Shown: piece by piece, positions 1 through 6,071 of the stretch
Position numbering within the stretch: position 1 is the first letter of the stretch
Layout: each line of letters opens with the position of its first letter
Virus record (IMG/VR): IMGVR_UViG_3300028388_003023
Coordinates: 22,105-44,638 of that record
DNA: 22,534 bases
From: a virus
Direction: 5' to 3' (one strand)
The notes under the pieces: model-generated
Seen by the model: the letters and a program-made list of their open reading frames with translations, nothing else
Told to the model about the DNA's origin: nothing
Database searches by the model: none
Position numbers and translations under genes: made by a program

Positions 1-1
1 A

Positions 2-259
2 GTCTTCGGTACTTCCGCTCAGGAACACAAGACTCTTAGCCGAACTGCTGAACGTGCTTATGAGATCGTAGACACCCAACCTGGTGCAAACTTCGCCCAG
101 GGTTCATGGTGGAGCGCTTACAACGCAGTCACTTACATGACTGACCACGAGCTTGGACGTTCGGCTGATGCTCGAGCAACCTCTGCTTGGTTTGGTTCAA
201 ACGCTAAGCGTAAGATTGACGCACTCGACCTTGCGGTTGAGTTTGCCGAGGCAGCGTAA
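2..259 (+). CDS. DUF932-family phage/plasmid protein, C-terminal part only
   Basis: The reading frame is open from base 2 and ends at TAA 257-259, so only the last 85 residues are visible; the start lies left of the window. The segment reads SWWSAYNAVTYMTDHELGRS, followed by a W-F-G-S block and a lysine-rich 'AKRKIDALDLAVEFA' tail. This is the usual end of DUF932 proteins (TIGR03299-like), which are common in T4-like phages, plasmids and mobile islands and whose biochemical role is not established. The gene's last codons and its stop form the terminator hairpin at 248-273, so it closes its own transcript. Family assignment rests on motif recognition of the C-terminus only. Confidence 0.8.
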   Translation, partial: VFGTSAQEHKTLSRTAERAYEIVDTQPGANFAQGSWWSAYNAVTYMTDHELGRSADARATSAWFGSNAKRKIDALDLAVEFAEAA

Positions 260-273
260 GCTGCCTCTTTTTT
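248..273 (+). terminator. Intrinsic terminator overlapping the end of the DUF932 gene
   Basis: A perfect 8-bp stem (GAGGCAGC at 248-255 with GCTGCCTC at 260-267) encloses the loop GTAA, followed by six T. The gene's TAA stop (257-259) lies in the loop, so the stem's left arm is coding sequence. Confidence 0.9.
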
Positions 274-294
274 CAACTTTTTTCAAAAAAACAG

Positions 295-338
295 TTGACA
301 TTTGCTTTGAATTGGTATACAATGGTTCAGTAAATTGG
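295..338 (+). promoter_or_regulatory. Sigma-70 promoter-leader cassette 1
   Basis: TTGACA (295-300), a 17-base spacer, TACAAT (318-323), six bases, then GTAAATTGG (330-338), which begins about where transcription should start. It is one of five gap-free 44-base copies in the window (others at 6857, 7484, 7861 and 8491). AAAGGA follows, nine bases before the ATG at 354. Confidence 0.85.
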
Positions 339-353
339 TAAAGGATATAGATT

Positions 354-662
354 ATGCAACAAGTAAATATGAACAAGCGTACCTCTGATGCCTATGTCGG
401 CAGCATCGATACTCGATCCGCATCTGACATGGAGCAACTCGAAGAAGTTCGTACCTACGTTAAAGTGATGAACAAGTACCTTCGAGATGATGACGCTCGA
501 GACCGCCGGGGCAATCCTCTTCGTTATCGAGTTACTGTGAAAGGCCGTGATCCTATCGAAAAGGTAAATGGCAAGAGTTATAACTGGGCCGGTGACATTG
601 TCGGAGGGATGGCGAACGCCGGCCGAATCGACGTGTACATTCACCGTCGTATGGACTATTAG
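354..662 (+). CDS. Hypothetical protein, 102 aa
   Basis: I do not recognise this protein. It is the first gene after promoter cassette 1, with AAAGG ending nine bases before ATG 354, the same spacing as in cassettes 3 and 4. The product is charged and soluble, without signal peptide or membrane segment. Its N-terminal half is rich in D, E and R; the C-terminal part (SYNWAGDIVGGMANAGRIDV) looks like a small folded domain. It uses the CGA arginine codon several times, as its early neighbours do. The next gene starts two bases after its stop, so the two are probably co-transcribed. A small early host-takeover protein is plausible but unproven. Confidence 0.75.
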   Translation: MQQVNMNKRTSDAYVGSIDTRSASDMEQLEEVRTYVKVMNKYLRDDDARDRRGNPLRYRVTVKGRDPIEKVNGKSYNWAGDIVGGMANAGRIDVYIHRRMDY

Positions 663-664
663 GA

Positions 665-784
665 ATGAAAATTAAAATTGAAATTGAACTCGACACCGTT
701 CGAGATCAAGAAGAGCTCGAAGAGTTGATGCTGCTAATTGACTCTGTTCGAAACAAAGAGTATAACGAGGAAGACGATGATTGA
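665..784 (+). CDS. Very small acidic protein, 39 aa
   Basis: ATG 665 follows the previous stop by two bases and the frame ends at TGA 782-784. The N-terminus alternates charged and hydrophobic residues (MKIKIEIELDTV), like an edge beta strand, and is followed by an acidic helix-like stretch ending in EEDDD. No function can be assigned. It is supported by its tight position in an ordered row of small genes: the next start (777) lies inside its end, and GAGGAAG within this gene serves as ribosome-binding site for that start. Such micro-ORFs are common in the early regions of T4-like phages. It could still be untranslated sequence that merely holds that site. Confidence 0.55.
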   Translation: MKIKIEIELDTVRDQEELEELMLLIDSVRNKEYNEEDDD

Positions 785-1085
785 GATTCTTCAGGAAGTA
801 ACCGATTGGAGCCAAGCCGGTCACAACGTTCAAAATGGTATCTACCATGTGAACAGCCGAGGCTGGCTCGTACAACACAACGACACGGTGTTTAAGAATC
901 CACTTAAGGGATTCAGCAAGACTCGGCGTAAGTTCGTGAAGATCGGTGAACGAACTGAAACTTATCATCCCGACGTAAAGCGCGTCACTGGATCAAACGG
1001 TAAGATATATACTATTCTAGATGGAAAGTGTTCTTGCCCAGGATTCATCTATCGAGGTAGTTGTAAGCATGTACGAAATTCTTGA
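777..1085 (+). CDS. Small SWIM-type zinc-finger protein, 102 aa
   Basis: ATG 777 is preceded by GAGGAAG at good spacing; a longer reading from TTG 738 lacks such a site. Near the C-terminus the sequence GKCSCPGFIYRGSCKHV gives C85-x-C87 ... C96-x-H98, the CxC-x(n)-CxH signature of SWIM zinc fingers, which bind DNA or protein. The upstream part has repeated strand-like segments (GIYHVNSRGWLVQ, KIYTILDG) that present the finger. SWIM domains usually form part of larger proteins such as transposases and helicase-associated factors; here the protein is almost only the finger plus about 80 residues. I infer a nucleic-acid- or host-protein-binding early protein. The finger ends only four residues before the stop. 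Confidence 0.75.
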   Translation: MIEILQEVTDWSQAGHNVQNGIYHVNSRGWLVQHNDTVFKNPLKGFSKTRRKFVKIGERTETYHPDVKRVTGSNGKIYTILDGKCSCPGFIYRGSCKHVRNS

Positions 1086-1260
1086 ATTTTTATTAGTGGC
1101 TATCATAACGATAGTGGGTGTGTTTTTCTGCTACATGTCAGCACACATGGTAGAAGAAAAAAACCGAAGAAAGACTATTCCATTGCCTTGGGAACGAAAC
1201 CATAGATTCAAATGTTTCGATAAGAGTCACGTGCAGTATCGAGATGGGGACAATACTTGA
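1069..1260 (+). CDS. Small single-span membrane protein, 63 aa
   Basis: I place the start at ATG 1069 (MYEILEF) rather than 1021, because the 16 extra residues overlap the SWIM gene and add no recognisable feature. Residues about 5-25 are strongly hydrophobic (EFLLVAIITIVGVFFCYMS), giving one membrane helix near the N-terminus, followed by a basic cytoplasmic-type tail (EEKNRRK). The family is unknown. The stop TGA (1258-1260) overlaps the next ATG (1260) as TGATG, so translation of the two tiny membrane proteins is probably coupled. Small early inner-membrane proteins of T4-like phages sometimes block superinfection or alter host transport; nothing here identifies the target. Confidence 0.6.
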   Translation: MYEILEFLLVAIITIVGVFFCYMSAHMVEEKNRRKTIPLPWERNHRFKCFDKSHVQYRDGDNT

Positions 1261-1442
1261 TGGACAAGTTAAAAGATTTCGTAGAAAATATAAACTGGAA
1301 ACGCGTTGGGAAGATTGCCTTAGTGATCATCCCAGTTCTTGTATGGGAAGTGTGGTATAACACTATTAAAGTTCTAGCTGAAGTGAACGAGAAAATCAAC
1401 AAAGCCGGCGACGGCATCTTATCTGACTTTATGAACAAGTGA
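1260..1442 (+). CDS. Small membrane-associated protein, 60 aa
   Basis: The start is ATG 1260, overlapping the previous stop as TGATG. The N-terminal 15 residues are amphipathic and basic (DKLKDFVENINWKR), followed by a hydrophobic span (residues about 16-34, GKIALVIIPVLVWEVWY) and a charged helix (KVLAEVNEKINKAGD). The layout suggests one inner-membrane helix with a short helix on each side. I do not recognise a family. Its coupling with the preceding tiny membrane protein suggests they act together or in the same place. Confidence 0.6.
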   Translation: MDKLKDFVENINWKRVGKIALVIIPVLVWEVWYNTIKVLAEVNEKINKAGDGILSDFMNK

Positions 1443-1449
1443 GGTTATT

Positions 1450-1674
1450 ATGGAAAAGCTGCATCCTATTGAATTTCCGATTGTAGAGAAGCGACTACTT
1501 CGTGGTGTTGTAAAGGCTATCGAAGAAACTGAGCGAATGTATCCTGGTGTTACACCGTCAGCTATCATGACGAAGTACATGGAAATTAAAAAATTTTATG
1601 AAAGTCAACTGGCTGATGAAGAGTACTTAATGACTACCTTTAGTCCATCAGCACCTGAAGAAATCACTTACTAG
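1450..1674 (+). CDS. Small helical hypothetical protein, 74 aa
   Basis: ATG 1450 has GAGG just upstream (1441-1444). The protein is mostly helical and charged, without signal peptide or membrane segment. VKAIEETERMYPG and PSAIMTKYMEIKKFYESQLADEEYL look like two helices joined by a PG turn. No family is recognised. It is the last gene of this early run, and its TAG (1672-1674) shares the palindrome CTAG (1671-1674) with the TAG of the phosphoesterase gene on the other strand. No terminator lies between them, so transcripts from each side must run into the opposing gene as antisense RNA. Confidence 0.7.
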   Translation: MEKLHPIEFPIVEKRLLRGVVKAIEETERMYPGVTPSAIMTKYMEIKKFYESQLADEEYLMTTFSPSAPEEITY

Positions 1675-2420
1675 TCTGTCTTGCTCCAATAGACAACTTC
1701 AAAAGTTCCGTCTTGGTGCTCAATCAGGGCGGAACAATTTTCACACCAATCTCCATCATTCATATATGTAACGCCATCCATTTCTCTTATTGATGGAGTA
1801 TGTATGTGACCACATATGATTCCGTCGAACTTTCGCTTCTTGCAATACTTGATCATTTCAACTTCAAACTCGCCGATGAAGTTCGAAGCGGCTTTCGCTT
1901 TGTACTTCAAGTACTTCGCTAATGACCAATAAGGTCTTCCCAACAAGTGTCGTATTCTATTCACGAAAGAGTTCATCCATATCAAACTATCGTATGCAAG
2001 GTCGCCGATGTGCATAACAGTACGACCAAACTTTGTTTTCATTAGATAGTCGAACATGTCACCGTGGACCACTAGGTATCGTTTTCCATTCGTCCCTACA
2101 TGAATTAGATTGTTGCATACCTTAATGTTACCAATATTGATAGGATCAATGTTCCTGAGGAACTCGTCGTGGTTACCGCTGATCCAATAGACTTCGGTGT
2201 CCTTCGAGATTTTGATAATCTCTTTAATGATTCGATTGTGGTTGTTCGGCCAGTACCACTTTTTCTGAAGTCTCCATCCGTCGACTATATCACCGACTAA
2301 ATAAAGTTTTTCAGTATTAAGTTGCTTTAGAAAGCTGAGCAACTCTTTGTCTCTACAGTGTTTACTACCTAAATGTGTGTCTGATATGAATACGCTACGA
2401 TGGCCAGTACTTGCTTTCAT
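1671..2420 (-). CDS. PlcP/LpxH-type metallophosphoesterase (COG2908-like)
   Basis: This is a calcineurin-like phosphoesterase with all metal-binding motifs intact: DTH (D14, H16), GDIVD (D44), GNHD (N83, H84), VHGD (H119, D121) and GHIH (H205, H207). At 249 aa it is full length. It resembles LpxH-like enzymes, which cleave UDP-2,3-diacylglucosamine in lipid A synthesis. The blocks YLVGDIVDGWRL, WYWPNNHN, LGRPYWSLAKYLK and the ending NDGDWCENCSALIEHQDG look closer, from memory, to the PlcP branch, which splits phospholipids to diacylglycerol in phosphate-starved marine bacteria. It starts inside the end of the upstream glycosyltransferase gene (26-base overlap), so the two are translationally coupled. 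PlcP genes are typically paired with a lipid glycosyltransferase. I infer envelope-lipid or LPS remodelling. Substrate choice cannot be settled by eye. Confidence 0.8.
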   Translation of the reverse strand: MKASTGHRSVFISDTHLGSKHCRDKELLSFLKQLNTEKLYLVGDIVDGWRLQKKWYWPNNHNRIIKEIIKISKDTEVYWISGNHDEFLRNIDPINIGNIKVCNNLIHVGTNGKRYLVVHGDMFDYLMKTKFGRTVMHIGDLAYDSLIWMNSFVNRIRHLLGRPYWSLAKYLKYKAKAASNFIGEFEVEMIKYCKKRKFDGIICGHIHTPSIREMDGVTYMNDGDWCENCSALIEHQDGTFEVVYWSKTD

Positions 2421-3105
2421 CTATTTTTTCCCAGTGAGCATCATTGTTACGATGCCAGAAGTTTTGAATTAAATACCAAGACATGCCGAAGTAACCCATC
2501 TTCTTGAATCTTCGACTGTCTTGTCCGAAATAGTGATTTGCAATACGAAACTTTTGCGGGTCATACTTGCGAGAAAGGTGGAAATCTTCTGAGGTTGGAT
2601 ACTTACAAGGGAAGCCGCCATACTCTATAAACTTCGATCTCTTAGTGAGCATATATGCGCCAACAGCGAACGGCATCCATCTCGACAAAATTTTATTAAC
2701 AACGTTAAACGCGCTAAATGCAAGCTTCGCTCTTAACTCGTTATCGTAACACTTTATGTTCAGTCCTATTAAATCGAGATCTTCTTCTAGCATTTGCTTC
2801 ATTGTGTCGTGTATTACTGTATCGGAGAAGAAACGCACGTCAGCATCAATAAAAAGAATGTAAGGAGTCTCTGCTTCGGAAGCGCCGTTATTCTTCGCTA
2901 TTGAAACCGGACCACCCTCGACAACTGTTACGTCTAGATAATCTTTTTTCTGTTCGATAACTTCTCGTGTGTTGTCGTCTGAAGCGTCAGCAATATAGAT
3001 CTTAACGTCTTCTATGTTCTTTTGCTTTTTAAGATGATCGAGCAAATGTCCTATGTAATCTTCTTCATTCTTACACGGGACTACGATAGTGAGGAGGTGT
3101 TTCAT
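2395..3105 (-). CDS. GT2-family glycosyltransferase, 236 aa
   Basis: The GT-A fold signature of glycosyltransferase family 2 is clear: VVPCKNEE (residues 8-15), the nucleotide-binding ADASDDNT (39-46), the metal-binding DAD of FIDADVRF (87-89) and the acceptor-side TSEDFH (171-176), which supplies the likely catalytic base. No true transmembrane span follows; the aromatic tail (GMSWYLIQNFWH) may touch the membrane. I chose ATG 3105 over GTG 3129 because the late box at 3135-3142 would place the transcript start at about the GTG. The sugar donor and acceptor are unknown. It could glycosylate LPS, diacylglycerol released by its partner phosphoesterase, or phage DNA or protein. The partner makes a lipid acceptor the leading idea, but known PlcP partners (Agt) are usually GT4, not GT2. 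Confidence 0.85.
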   Translation of the reverse strand: MKHLLTIVVPCKNEEDYIGHLLDHLKKQKNIEDVKIYIADASDDNTREVIEQKKDYLDVTVVEGGPVSIAKNNGASEAETPYILFIDADVRFFSDTVIHDTMKQMLEEDLDLIGLNIKCYDNELRAKLAFSAFNVVNKILSRWMPFAVGAYMLTKRSKFIEYGGFPCKYPTSEDFHLSRKYDPQKFRIANHYFGQDSRRFKKMGYFGMSWYLIQNFWHRNNDAHWEKIDESKYWPS

Positions 3106-3134
3106 ATCATTGGTCTCAATTATGTACACGAAGT

Positions 3135-3142
3135 TATTTATT
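3135..3142 (-). promoter_or_regulatory. Variant late promoter box for the glycosyltransferase operon
   Basis: On the minus strand the box reads AATAAATA, one base from the T4 late consensus TATAAATA, and ends 29 bases before ATG 3105. The same variant precedes gp19 and gp21 here. Confidence 0.5.
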
Positions 3143-3151
3143 CACGAACTA

Positions 3152-3165
3152 GTTTACCGGTAAAC
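3152..3165. repeat. 14-base perfect palindrome, possible operator
   Basis: GTTTACCGGTAAAC is its own reverse complement. It lies just upstream of the minus-strand late box and abuts the repeat arms, as an operator for a dimeric regulator would. Confidence 0.5.
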
Positions 3166-3251
3166 CGTCAAAAAATAATACAACACTGTCAAAAAATAAT
3201 ACAAAAATAGCTGTAAACGAAACCTCAGACCGTTTAATATTTGACGGTTTA
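3161..3251. repeat. 12-base inverted repeat (arms 3161-3172 and 3240-3251)
   Basis: TAAACCGTCAAA and TTTGACGGTTTA are exact reverse complements 67 bases apart. They bracket the tandem repeat, and the right arm contains the TTGACG of the rightward promoter. Confidence 0.6.
3167..3204. repeat. Tandem direct repeat, two 17-base copies
   Basis: GTCAAAAAATAATACAA occurs at 3167-3183 and again at 3188-3204, a period of 21 bases (two helical turns). Both copies would face the same side of the DNA, as paired protein-binding sites do. Confidence 0.7.
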
Positions 3252-3272
3252 AAGCTTTACTTCTAATAAATA
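3241..3272 (+). promoter_or_regulatory. Overlapping sigma-70-like and late-type promoters for the exported-protein cluster
   Basis: TTGACG (3241-3246) is 17 bases from TAATAA (3264-3269). The latter overlaps AATAAATA (3265-3272), the late-box variant, 63 bases before ATG 3336. Similar distances hold before gp18 and gp22. Confidence 0.5.
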
Positions 3273-3335
3273 AAGAATACGATTTATACCATAATGAAAA
3301 AAATGATCGTTATATAACATTAGAAGGTAATATTT

Positions 3336-3911
3336 ATGACTTTGAAAAACCTAGCAATTGTGTTTGCTGGTTTGATTATGACTACATCTTATGCGATGGC
3401 GCAAGAGGCAGAGCAACCTGTCAATCCTCCCATCATCACTGAAGCGACTACCAACAGCACGATAACAACAAATTCGAATACTCGAACAAAATTAGAGTCG
3501 CCGCCTCCAAGCGCGATCTCTCCTACGATTAACACGTCGAACTCAGACCTTTGTACGTTCGGTGTCGCAGGAGCGATTCAGACTCAAATCTTAGGTATCT
3601 CAACAGGTACACAAGTAACCGATGAGAATTGCGAAAGATTAAAGCTATCTAAAACTCTTTATGATATGGGTATGAAGGTAGCGGCGGTGTCGACAATGTG
3701 TCAAGACAAGCGAGTCTTTGATGCTATGTTGATGGCAGGCACACCTTGTCCTTATGATGGGCAAATAGGCGAAGCCGCAAAAGTTGCTTGGGAAGCCGAT
3801 GTCGAAAAACGTCCTAAAGATAAAAAAGATAAGGAAGGAATGAATGAGAGTACTCAAACATTACTTGGTGGCGCTGGCGTTGCTGGCCTGCTCCTCTTAC
3901 TCTTACTCTGA
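3336..3911 (+). CDS. Exported protein with Sec signal peptide and C-terminal membrane anchor, 191 aa
   Basis: ATG 3336 is preceded by GAAGG. Residues 1-22 form a Sec signal peptide with a good cleavage site (AMA|QE). A T/S/N/P-rich linker follows (about 25-70), then a cysteine-containing core (C73, C99, C122, C138; MCQDKRVFDAMLMAGTPCPY), a lysine-rich stretch (158-167) and a C-terminal hydrophobic run (LLGGAGVAGLLLLLLL). The product would cross the inner membrane and stay anchored by its tail, with possible disulfides in the core. I know no function; I recall similar proteins as hypotheticals of marine phages but cannot verify it. It heads a six-gene run behind a late-type box, and its last 68 bases also encode the signal peptide of the next gene in another frame. 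Confidence 0.8.
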   Translation: MTLKNLAIVFAGLIMTTSYAMAQEAEQPVNPPIITEATTNSTITTNSNTRTKLESPPPSAISPTINTSNSDLCTFGVAGAIQTQILGISTGTQVTDENCERLKLSKTLYDMGMKVAAVSTMCQDKRVFDAMLMAGTPCPYDGQIGEAAKVAWEADVEKRPKDKKDKEGMNESTQTLLGGAGVAGLLLLLLL

Positions 3912-4713
3912 GGAAGTTTTTGGAACTACGCCAAACGCTGCTAATGCCGGTTTAAACTGGGTAATGCAAAATGTTTTGCCCCAGCAAGCAGGATTAACTG
4001 TAAACAGTGTAATTTATAGATATACGGCTGTTAAAGATCCAGAGACAGGCATGATTGTTTACGTCCAAAACGAAAATGCTGAGGGTAGTGGATATATTTT
4101 TAGAGAAAAAGATGACTGGAGTGGCATTCCAGGTAACACCATCAATAAGATTGTTCCTGTAGCAAATATTCCAGGCGAGCTTTGGGGTGACGGAAGTATC
4201 GAGGTCGAAGGTGAGGGGAGCGTCGAGAATGCTCAAGTAGCTTACGGCTTTCAGTTCGATCCATGCTTTGATCCTCAGACAGATCCTAGCTGCCCGGGAT
4301 ACAAAGATCCATTTGATCTACCGGGTTTAAACATTGAGGTGGTAGATCCTTTAGACGATGATCTCGTTCAAAACGAACTAGATCGAAAAGCAGTTTTAGA
4401 TGATGAAGATCAAGAAGATCGCGATAGAAAAAGAATGAAAGATGATGATAAAGAGGAAGATGAGAATCTTGAAGATATCCTCGGGATAGTCAATCAAACT
4501 CTTTTAGCTGCTGAAGCACAAGCAAAGCACGATGCTTTAGCAGGACTAACAATGATACCGCAAACTTATTATGTAGAATTGCCAGGCGGTGAAATAGAAG
4601 ATACGGTAGTTCTTAAGGATGGGAACTTACCGAAGAATAATAGAGCACGGAGATTGGGATTCGCACAACAAAAGCTCCACCAAGAATTGGTGGATTCTCA
4701 ATTTAAAAAATAA
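3844..4713 (+). CDS. Exported acidic protein, possible lipoprotein, 289 aa
   Basis: ATG 3844 follows AAGGAAGGA. The N-terminus MRVLKHYLVALALLAC has a basic start, a hydrophobic core and a cysteine at 16. LLAC is an imperfect lipobox (L at -2), so lipidation is possible; ordinary cleavage after SYS (residue 22) is the alternative. Then comes a beta-rich domain (about 28-160) with two cysteines (141, 150) in a DPCFDPQTDPSCPGY block. A highly charged D/E/K/R stretch (176-210) and a helical tail follow. The family is unknown. The frame overlaps the previous gene by 68 bases, and 15 bases separate it from the next. A pilus-like or envelope-surface role with its neighbours is inference. The overlap recalls Rz/Rz1 spanins, but size and domain order do not fit. 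Confidence 0.8.
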   Translation: MRVLKHYLVALALLACSSYSYSEEVFGTTPNAANAGLNWVMQNVLPQQAGLTVNSVIYRYTAVKDPETGMIVYVQNENAEGSGYIFREKDDWSGIPGNTINKIVPVANIPGELWGDGSIEVEGEGSVENAQVAYGFQFDPCFDPQTDPSCPGYKDPFDLPGLNIEVVDPLDDDLVQNELDRKAVLDDEDQEDRDRKRMKDDDKEEDENLEDILGIVNQTLLAAEAQAKHDALAGLTMIPQTYYVELPGGEIEDTVVLKDGNLPKNNRARRLGFAQQKLHQELVDSQFKK

Positions 4714-4728
4714 AAAAAGGAGAACAAG

Positions 4729-5226
4729 ATGTTCAAGAAAGCGATTATTGCGTTAGCAACAACTTTTGCAATGTCTGCTTATGCAGTTGACGTTCCACTA
4801 ACAGGTACAGTAGATTCTAAATGTGTAGTGACTACTGATACACAAGGTGTTTTTGGAAACCCGTTTCCGTATAGACTTAGCACTACACCTGCCGATGGTG
4901 GTGTTGAACCAATTGTTCGTTATGATGTAGTACAGGCCGATTATTACAAAGCCTTGATTACATATCCAACCTCGTTTTCTGAGAGCCCAGCTCTTGATGA
5001 CGTAGTGAATTGGACAGGTACTGTTACAGTAGCAGAAGTTACAGACGCTCTTATGTCTGACTACGACAACACTAAGCGTTTATACGATAATGTGACTGAA
5101 GTTGATTTATCTGTAACAGGAAGCACTTGGTTTAAAGTTGCTTCTCAGGCAGACTACGGTTTTAATAAAGCACTACCAGCTGGAACATATCGCGCTATTG
5201 TGACTGCTGAGTGTATTGCTCAGTAA
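4729..5226 (+). CDS. Exported pilin-like or coat-U-like protein, 165 aa
   Basis: ATG 4729 has AAAAAAGGAGAAC upstream, the best ribosome-binding site of the cluster. A clean signal peptide (MFKKAIIALATTFAMSAYA) is cleaved after residue 19. The mature protein is almost all beta strand, with only two cysteines, C32 in TVDSKCVV near its start and C162 in the last strand (GTYRAIVTAECIAQ), which could staple first and last strands. This layout resembles secreted fimbrial subunits and spore-coat-U-like domains, in which a GTV...C block begins the fold. Homology cannot be proven by eye. The next gene encodes a small beta-rich exported protein that could be its chaperone. I infer a secreted structural subunit. 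Confidence 0.75.
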   Translation: MFKKAIIALATTFAMSAYAVDVPLTGTVDSKCVVTTDTQGVFGNPFPYRLSTTPADGGVEPIVRYDVVQADYYKALITYPTSFSESPALDDVVNWTGTVTVAEVTDALMSDYDNTKRLYDNVTEVDLSVTGSTWFKVASQADYGFNKALPAGTYRAIVTAECIAQ

Positions 5227-5236
5227 GGTAATCTCA

Positions 5237-5611
5237 ATGCGCTATATTATGTTATCATTGTTGTTGATCATAGGTGGGCACGCAAGTGCCCACGAATGGA
5301 TGCCCACGTATCCGGAACTGAGGCAGTCTTTCATTCCAGGCGCATATGTTACAACATTACAACTATTCAATAAACGAAGCGACGCAGAATATTACGAAAT
5401 CAAAGTTTATGACAAAGACTTTAATCCGGTCAAATTTGCTACTCCAAAAAGAATACTAAAAGTAGAATATTTAAAAAAAGAGAAGGTAGACGTATACATA
5501 AAACACGAAGATAGAAATAAGGCCGTATACATTTGTTCAAGCTCTAAATTAGTTTCGGAGGAAGCCAGCGCAACGATTATAGCATCGCGTATTTGTTCTA
5601 AGATAAAATGA
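5237..5611 (+). CDS. Small exported beta-rich protein, fimbrial-chaperone-like, 124 aa
   Basis: I place the start at ATG 5237 (MRYIMLSL), because this gives a proper signal peptide (cleaved after ASA, before HEW). The longer reading from 5216 overlaps the previous gene. The mature part has regular strands: VTTLQLFNKRSDAEYYEIKV, then RILKVEYLKKEKVDVYI, ending in KAVYICSSSKL and ASRICSKIK with cysteines that can pair. 'Neutral-residue strands plus NKR-D-YYEI' resembles the N-terminal domain of PapD-type periplasmic chaperones, but the second domain is missing; these are usually about 230 aa. I recall close relatives in marine phages annotated only as hypothetical. It may be a one-domain chaperone or a structural protein. 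Confidence 0.7.
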   Translation: MRYIMLSLLLIIGGHASAHEWMPTYPELRQSFIPGAYVTTLQLFNKRSDAEYYEIKVYDKDFNPVKFATPKRILKVEYLKKEKVDVYIKHEDRNKAVYICSSSKLVSEEASATIIASRICSKIK

Positions 5612-5612
5612 T

Positions 5613-6062
5613 ATGAAACTACTATATACAATAATGTTGATTTTCACTATACTTGTGATTATACTAAGCAATCGAGCATACGCGCAGAGTAGCTTGAACC
5701 TCGCTATACCCCAGTCTCCGCAAAGCTTTCAGTCTGATCGAATAAGAGCTGGAGATGTTGAATGCTCTATGGCAATAGGATCCTCTACAAATGTCGAGTT
5801 TGGTGTTGTAGGAATTCTAAATCAAAATGATCCATTTGCTAATCAAATGATGTTGGCAGATCCTGCATTTAGAGATCAGTTTTCAAATGATTTTATTAGG
5901 GATGTTGGTGTATACGGTAGAATCACAATACCAATTGGAGCACCAAAGGAAAGATTGAATTGTAATACACTTTATAAATTAGAGCTTGAGAAAAAACGTC
6001 TAGAAGTTTATAAGCTAAGACAAGAAATACAACAACTTAGAGCTATGCAATTTGAGAACTAG
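5613..6062 (+). CDS. Exported protein with C-terminal coiled coil, 149 aa
   Basis: It starts one base after the preceding stop. Residues 1-24 form a long hydrophobic signal (MLIFTILVIILSNRAYA|QSS). The mature part has a conserved-looking block (RAGDVECSMAIGSSTNVEFG), a strand-rich middle and IPIGAPKERLNCNTLYKLE, then a charged coiled coil (about 117-149, KLELEKKRLEVYKLRQEI) ending in LRAMQFEN. Two cysteines (about 51 and 114) could pair. ATA is the commonest isoleucine codon here (8 of 14 by my count), which fits the tRNA-Ile(UAU) encoded 600 bases downstream. I recall such proteins as conserved hypotheticals of marine T4-like phages. The coiled coil suggests oligomerisation or contact with the next, coiled-coil membrane protein. 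Confidence 0.8.
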   Translation: MKLLYTIMLIFTILVIILSNRAYAQSSLNLAIPQSPQSFQSDRIRAGDVECSMAIGSSTNVEFGVVGILNQNDPFANQMMLADPAFRDQFSNDFIRDVGVYGRITIPIGAPKERLNCNTLYKLELEKKRLEVYKLRQEIQQLRAMQFEN

Positions 6063-6071
6063 GAATAACAC

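Larger units (their letters stand above)
3106..3335. promoter_or_regulatory. Divergent control region between the glycosyltransferase operon and the exported-protein cluster
   Basis: This 230-base AT-rich stretch has no credible gene. It holds late-type boxes in both directions (3135-3142 minus, 3265-3272 plus), a possible sigma-70 promoter pointing right (TTGACG 3241-3246, 17 bases, TAATAA), a 14-base palindrome (3152-3165), a tandem direct repeat (3167-3204) and a 12-base inverted repeat (3161-3172 with 3240-3251). It is the most repeat-dense non-coding stretch in the window. Confidence 0.65.

Noticed and set aside
153-341. 62-aa frame on the plus strand at the left edge
   Set aside because: It overlaps the DUF932 gene out of frame and runs through the terminator and promoter cassette 1.
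3103-3129. Longer glycosyltransferase start at GTG 3129
   Set aside because: The late box at 3135-3142 would put the transcript start about there, leaving no leader, and the GT2 fold begins just after ATG 3105.
3167-3204. Tandem repeats as a CRISPR-like array
   Set aside because: There are only two 17-base copies with a 4-base spacer, AT-rich, in a promoter gap.
3844-4713. Reading the overlapping pair at 3336 and 3844 as an Rz/Rz1 spanin
   Set aside because: The first protein has a signal peptide and a C-terminal anchor instead of an N-terminal one, the second is far longer than an o-spanin, and the lipobox is imperfect.
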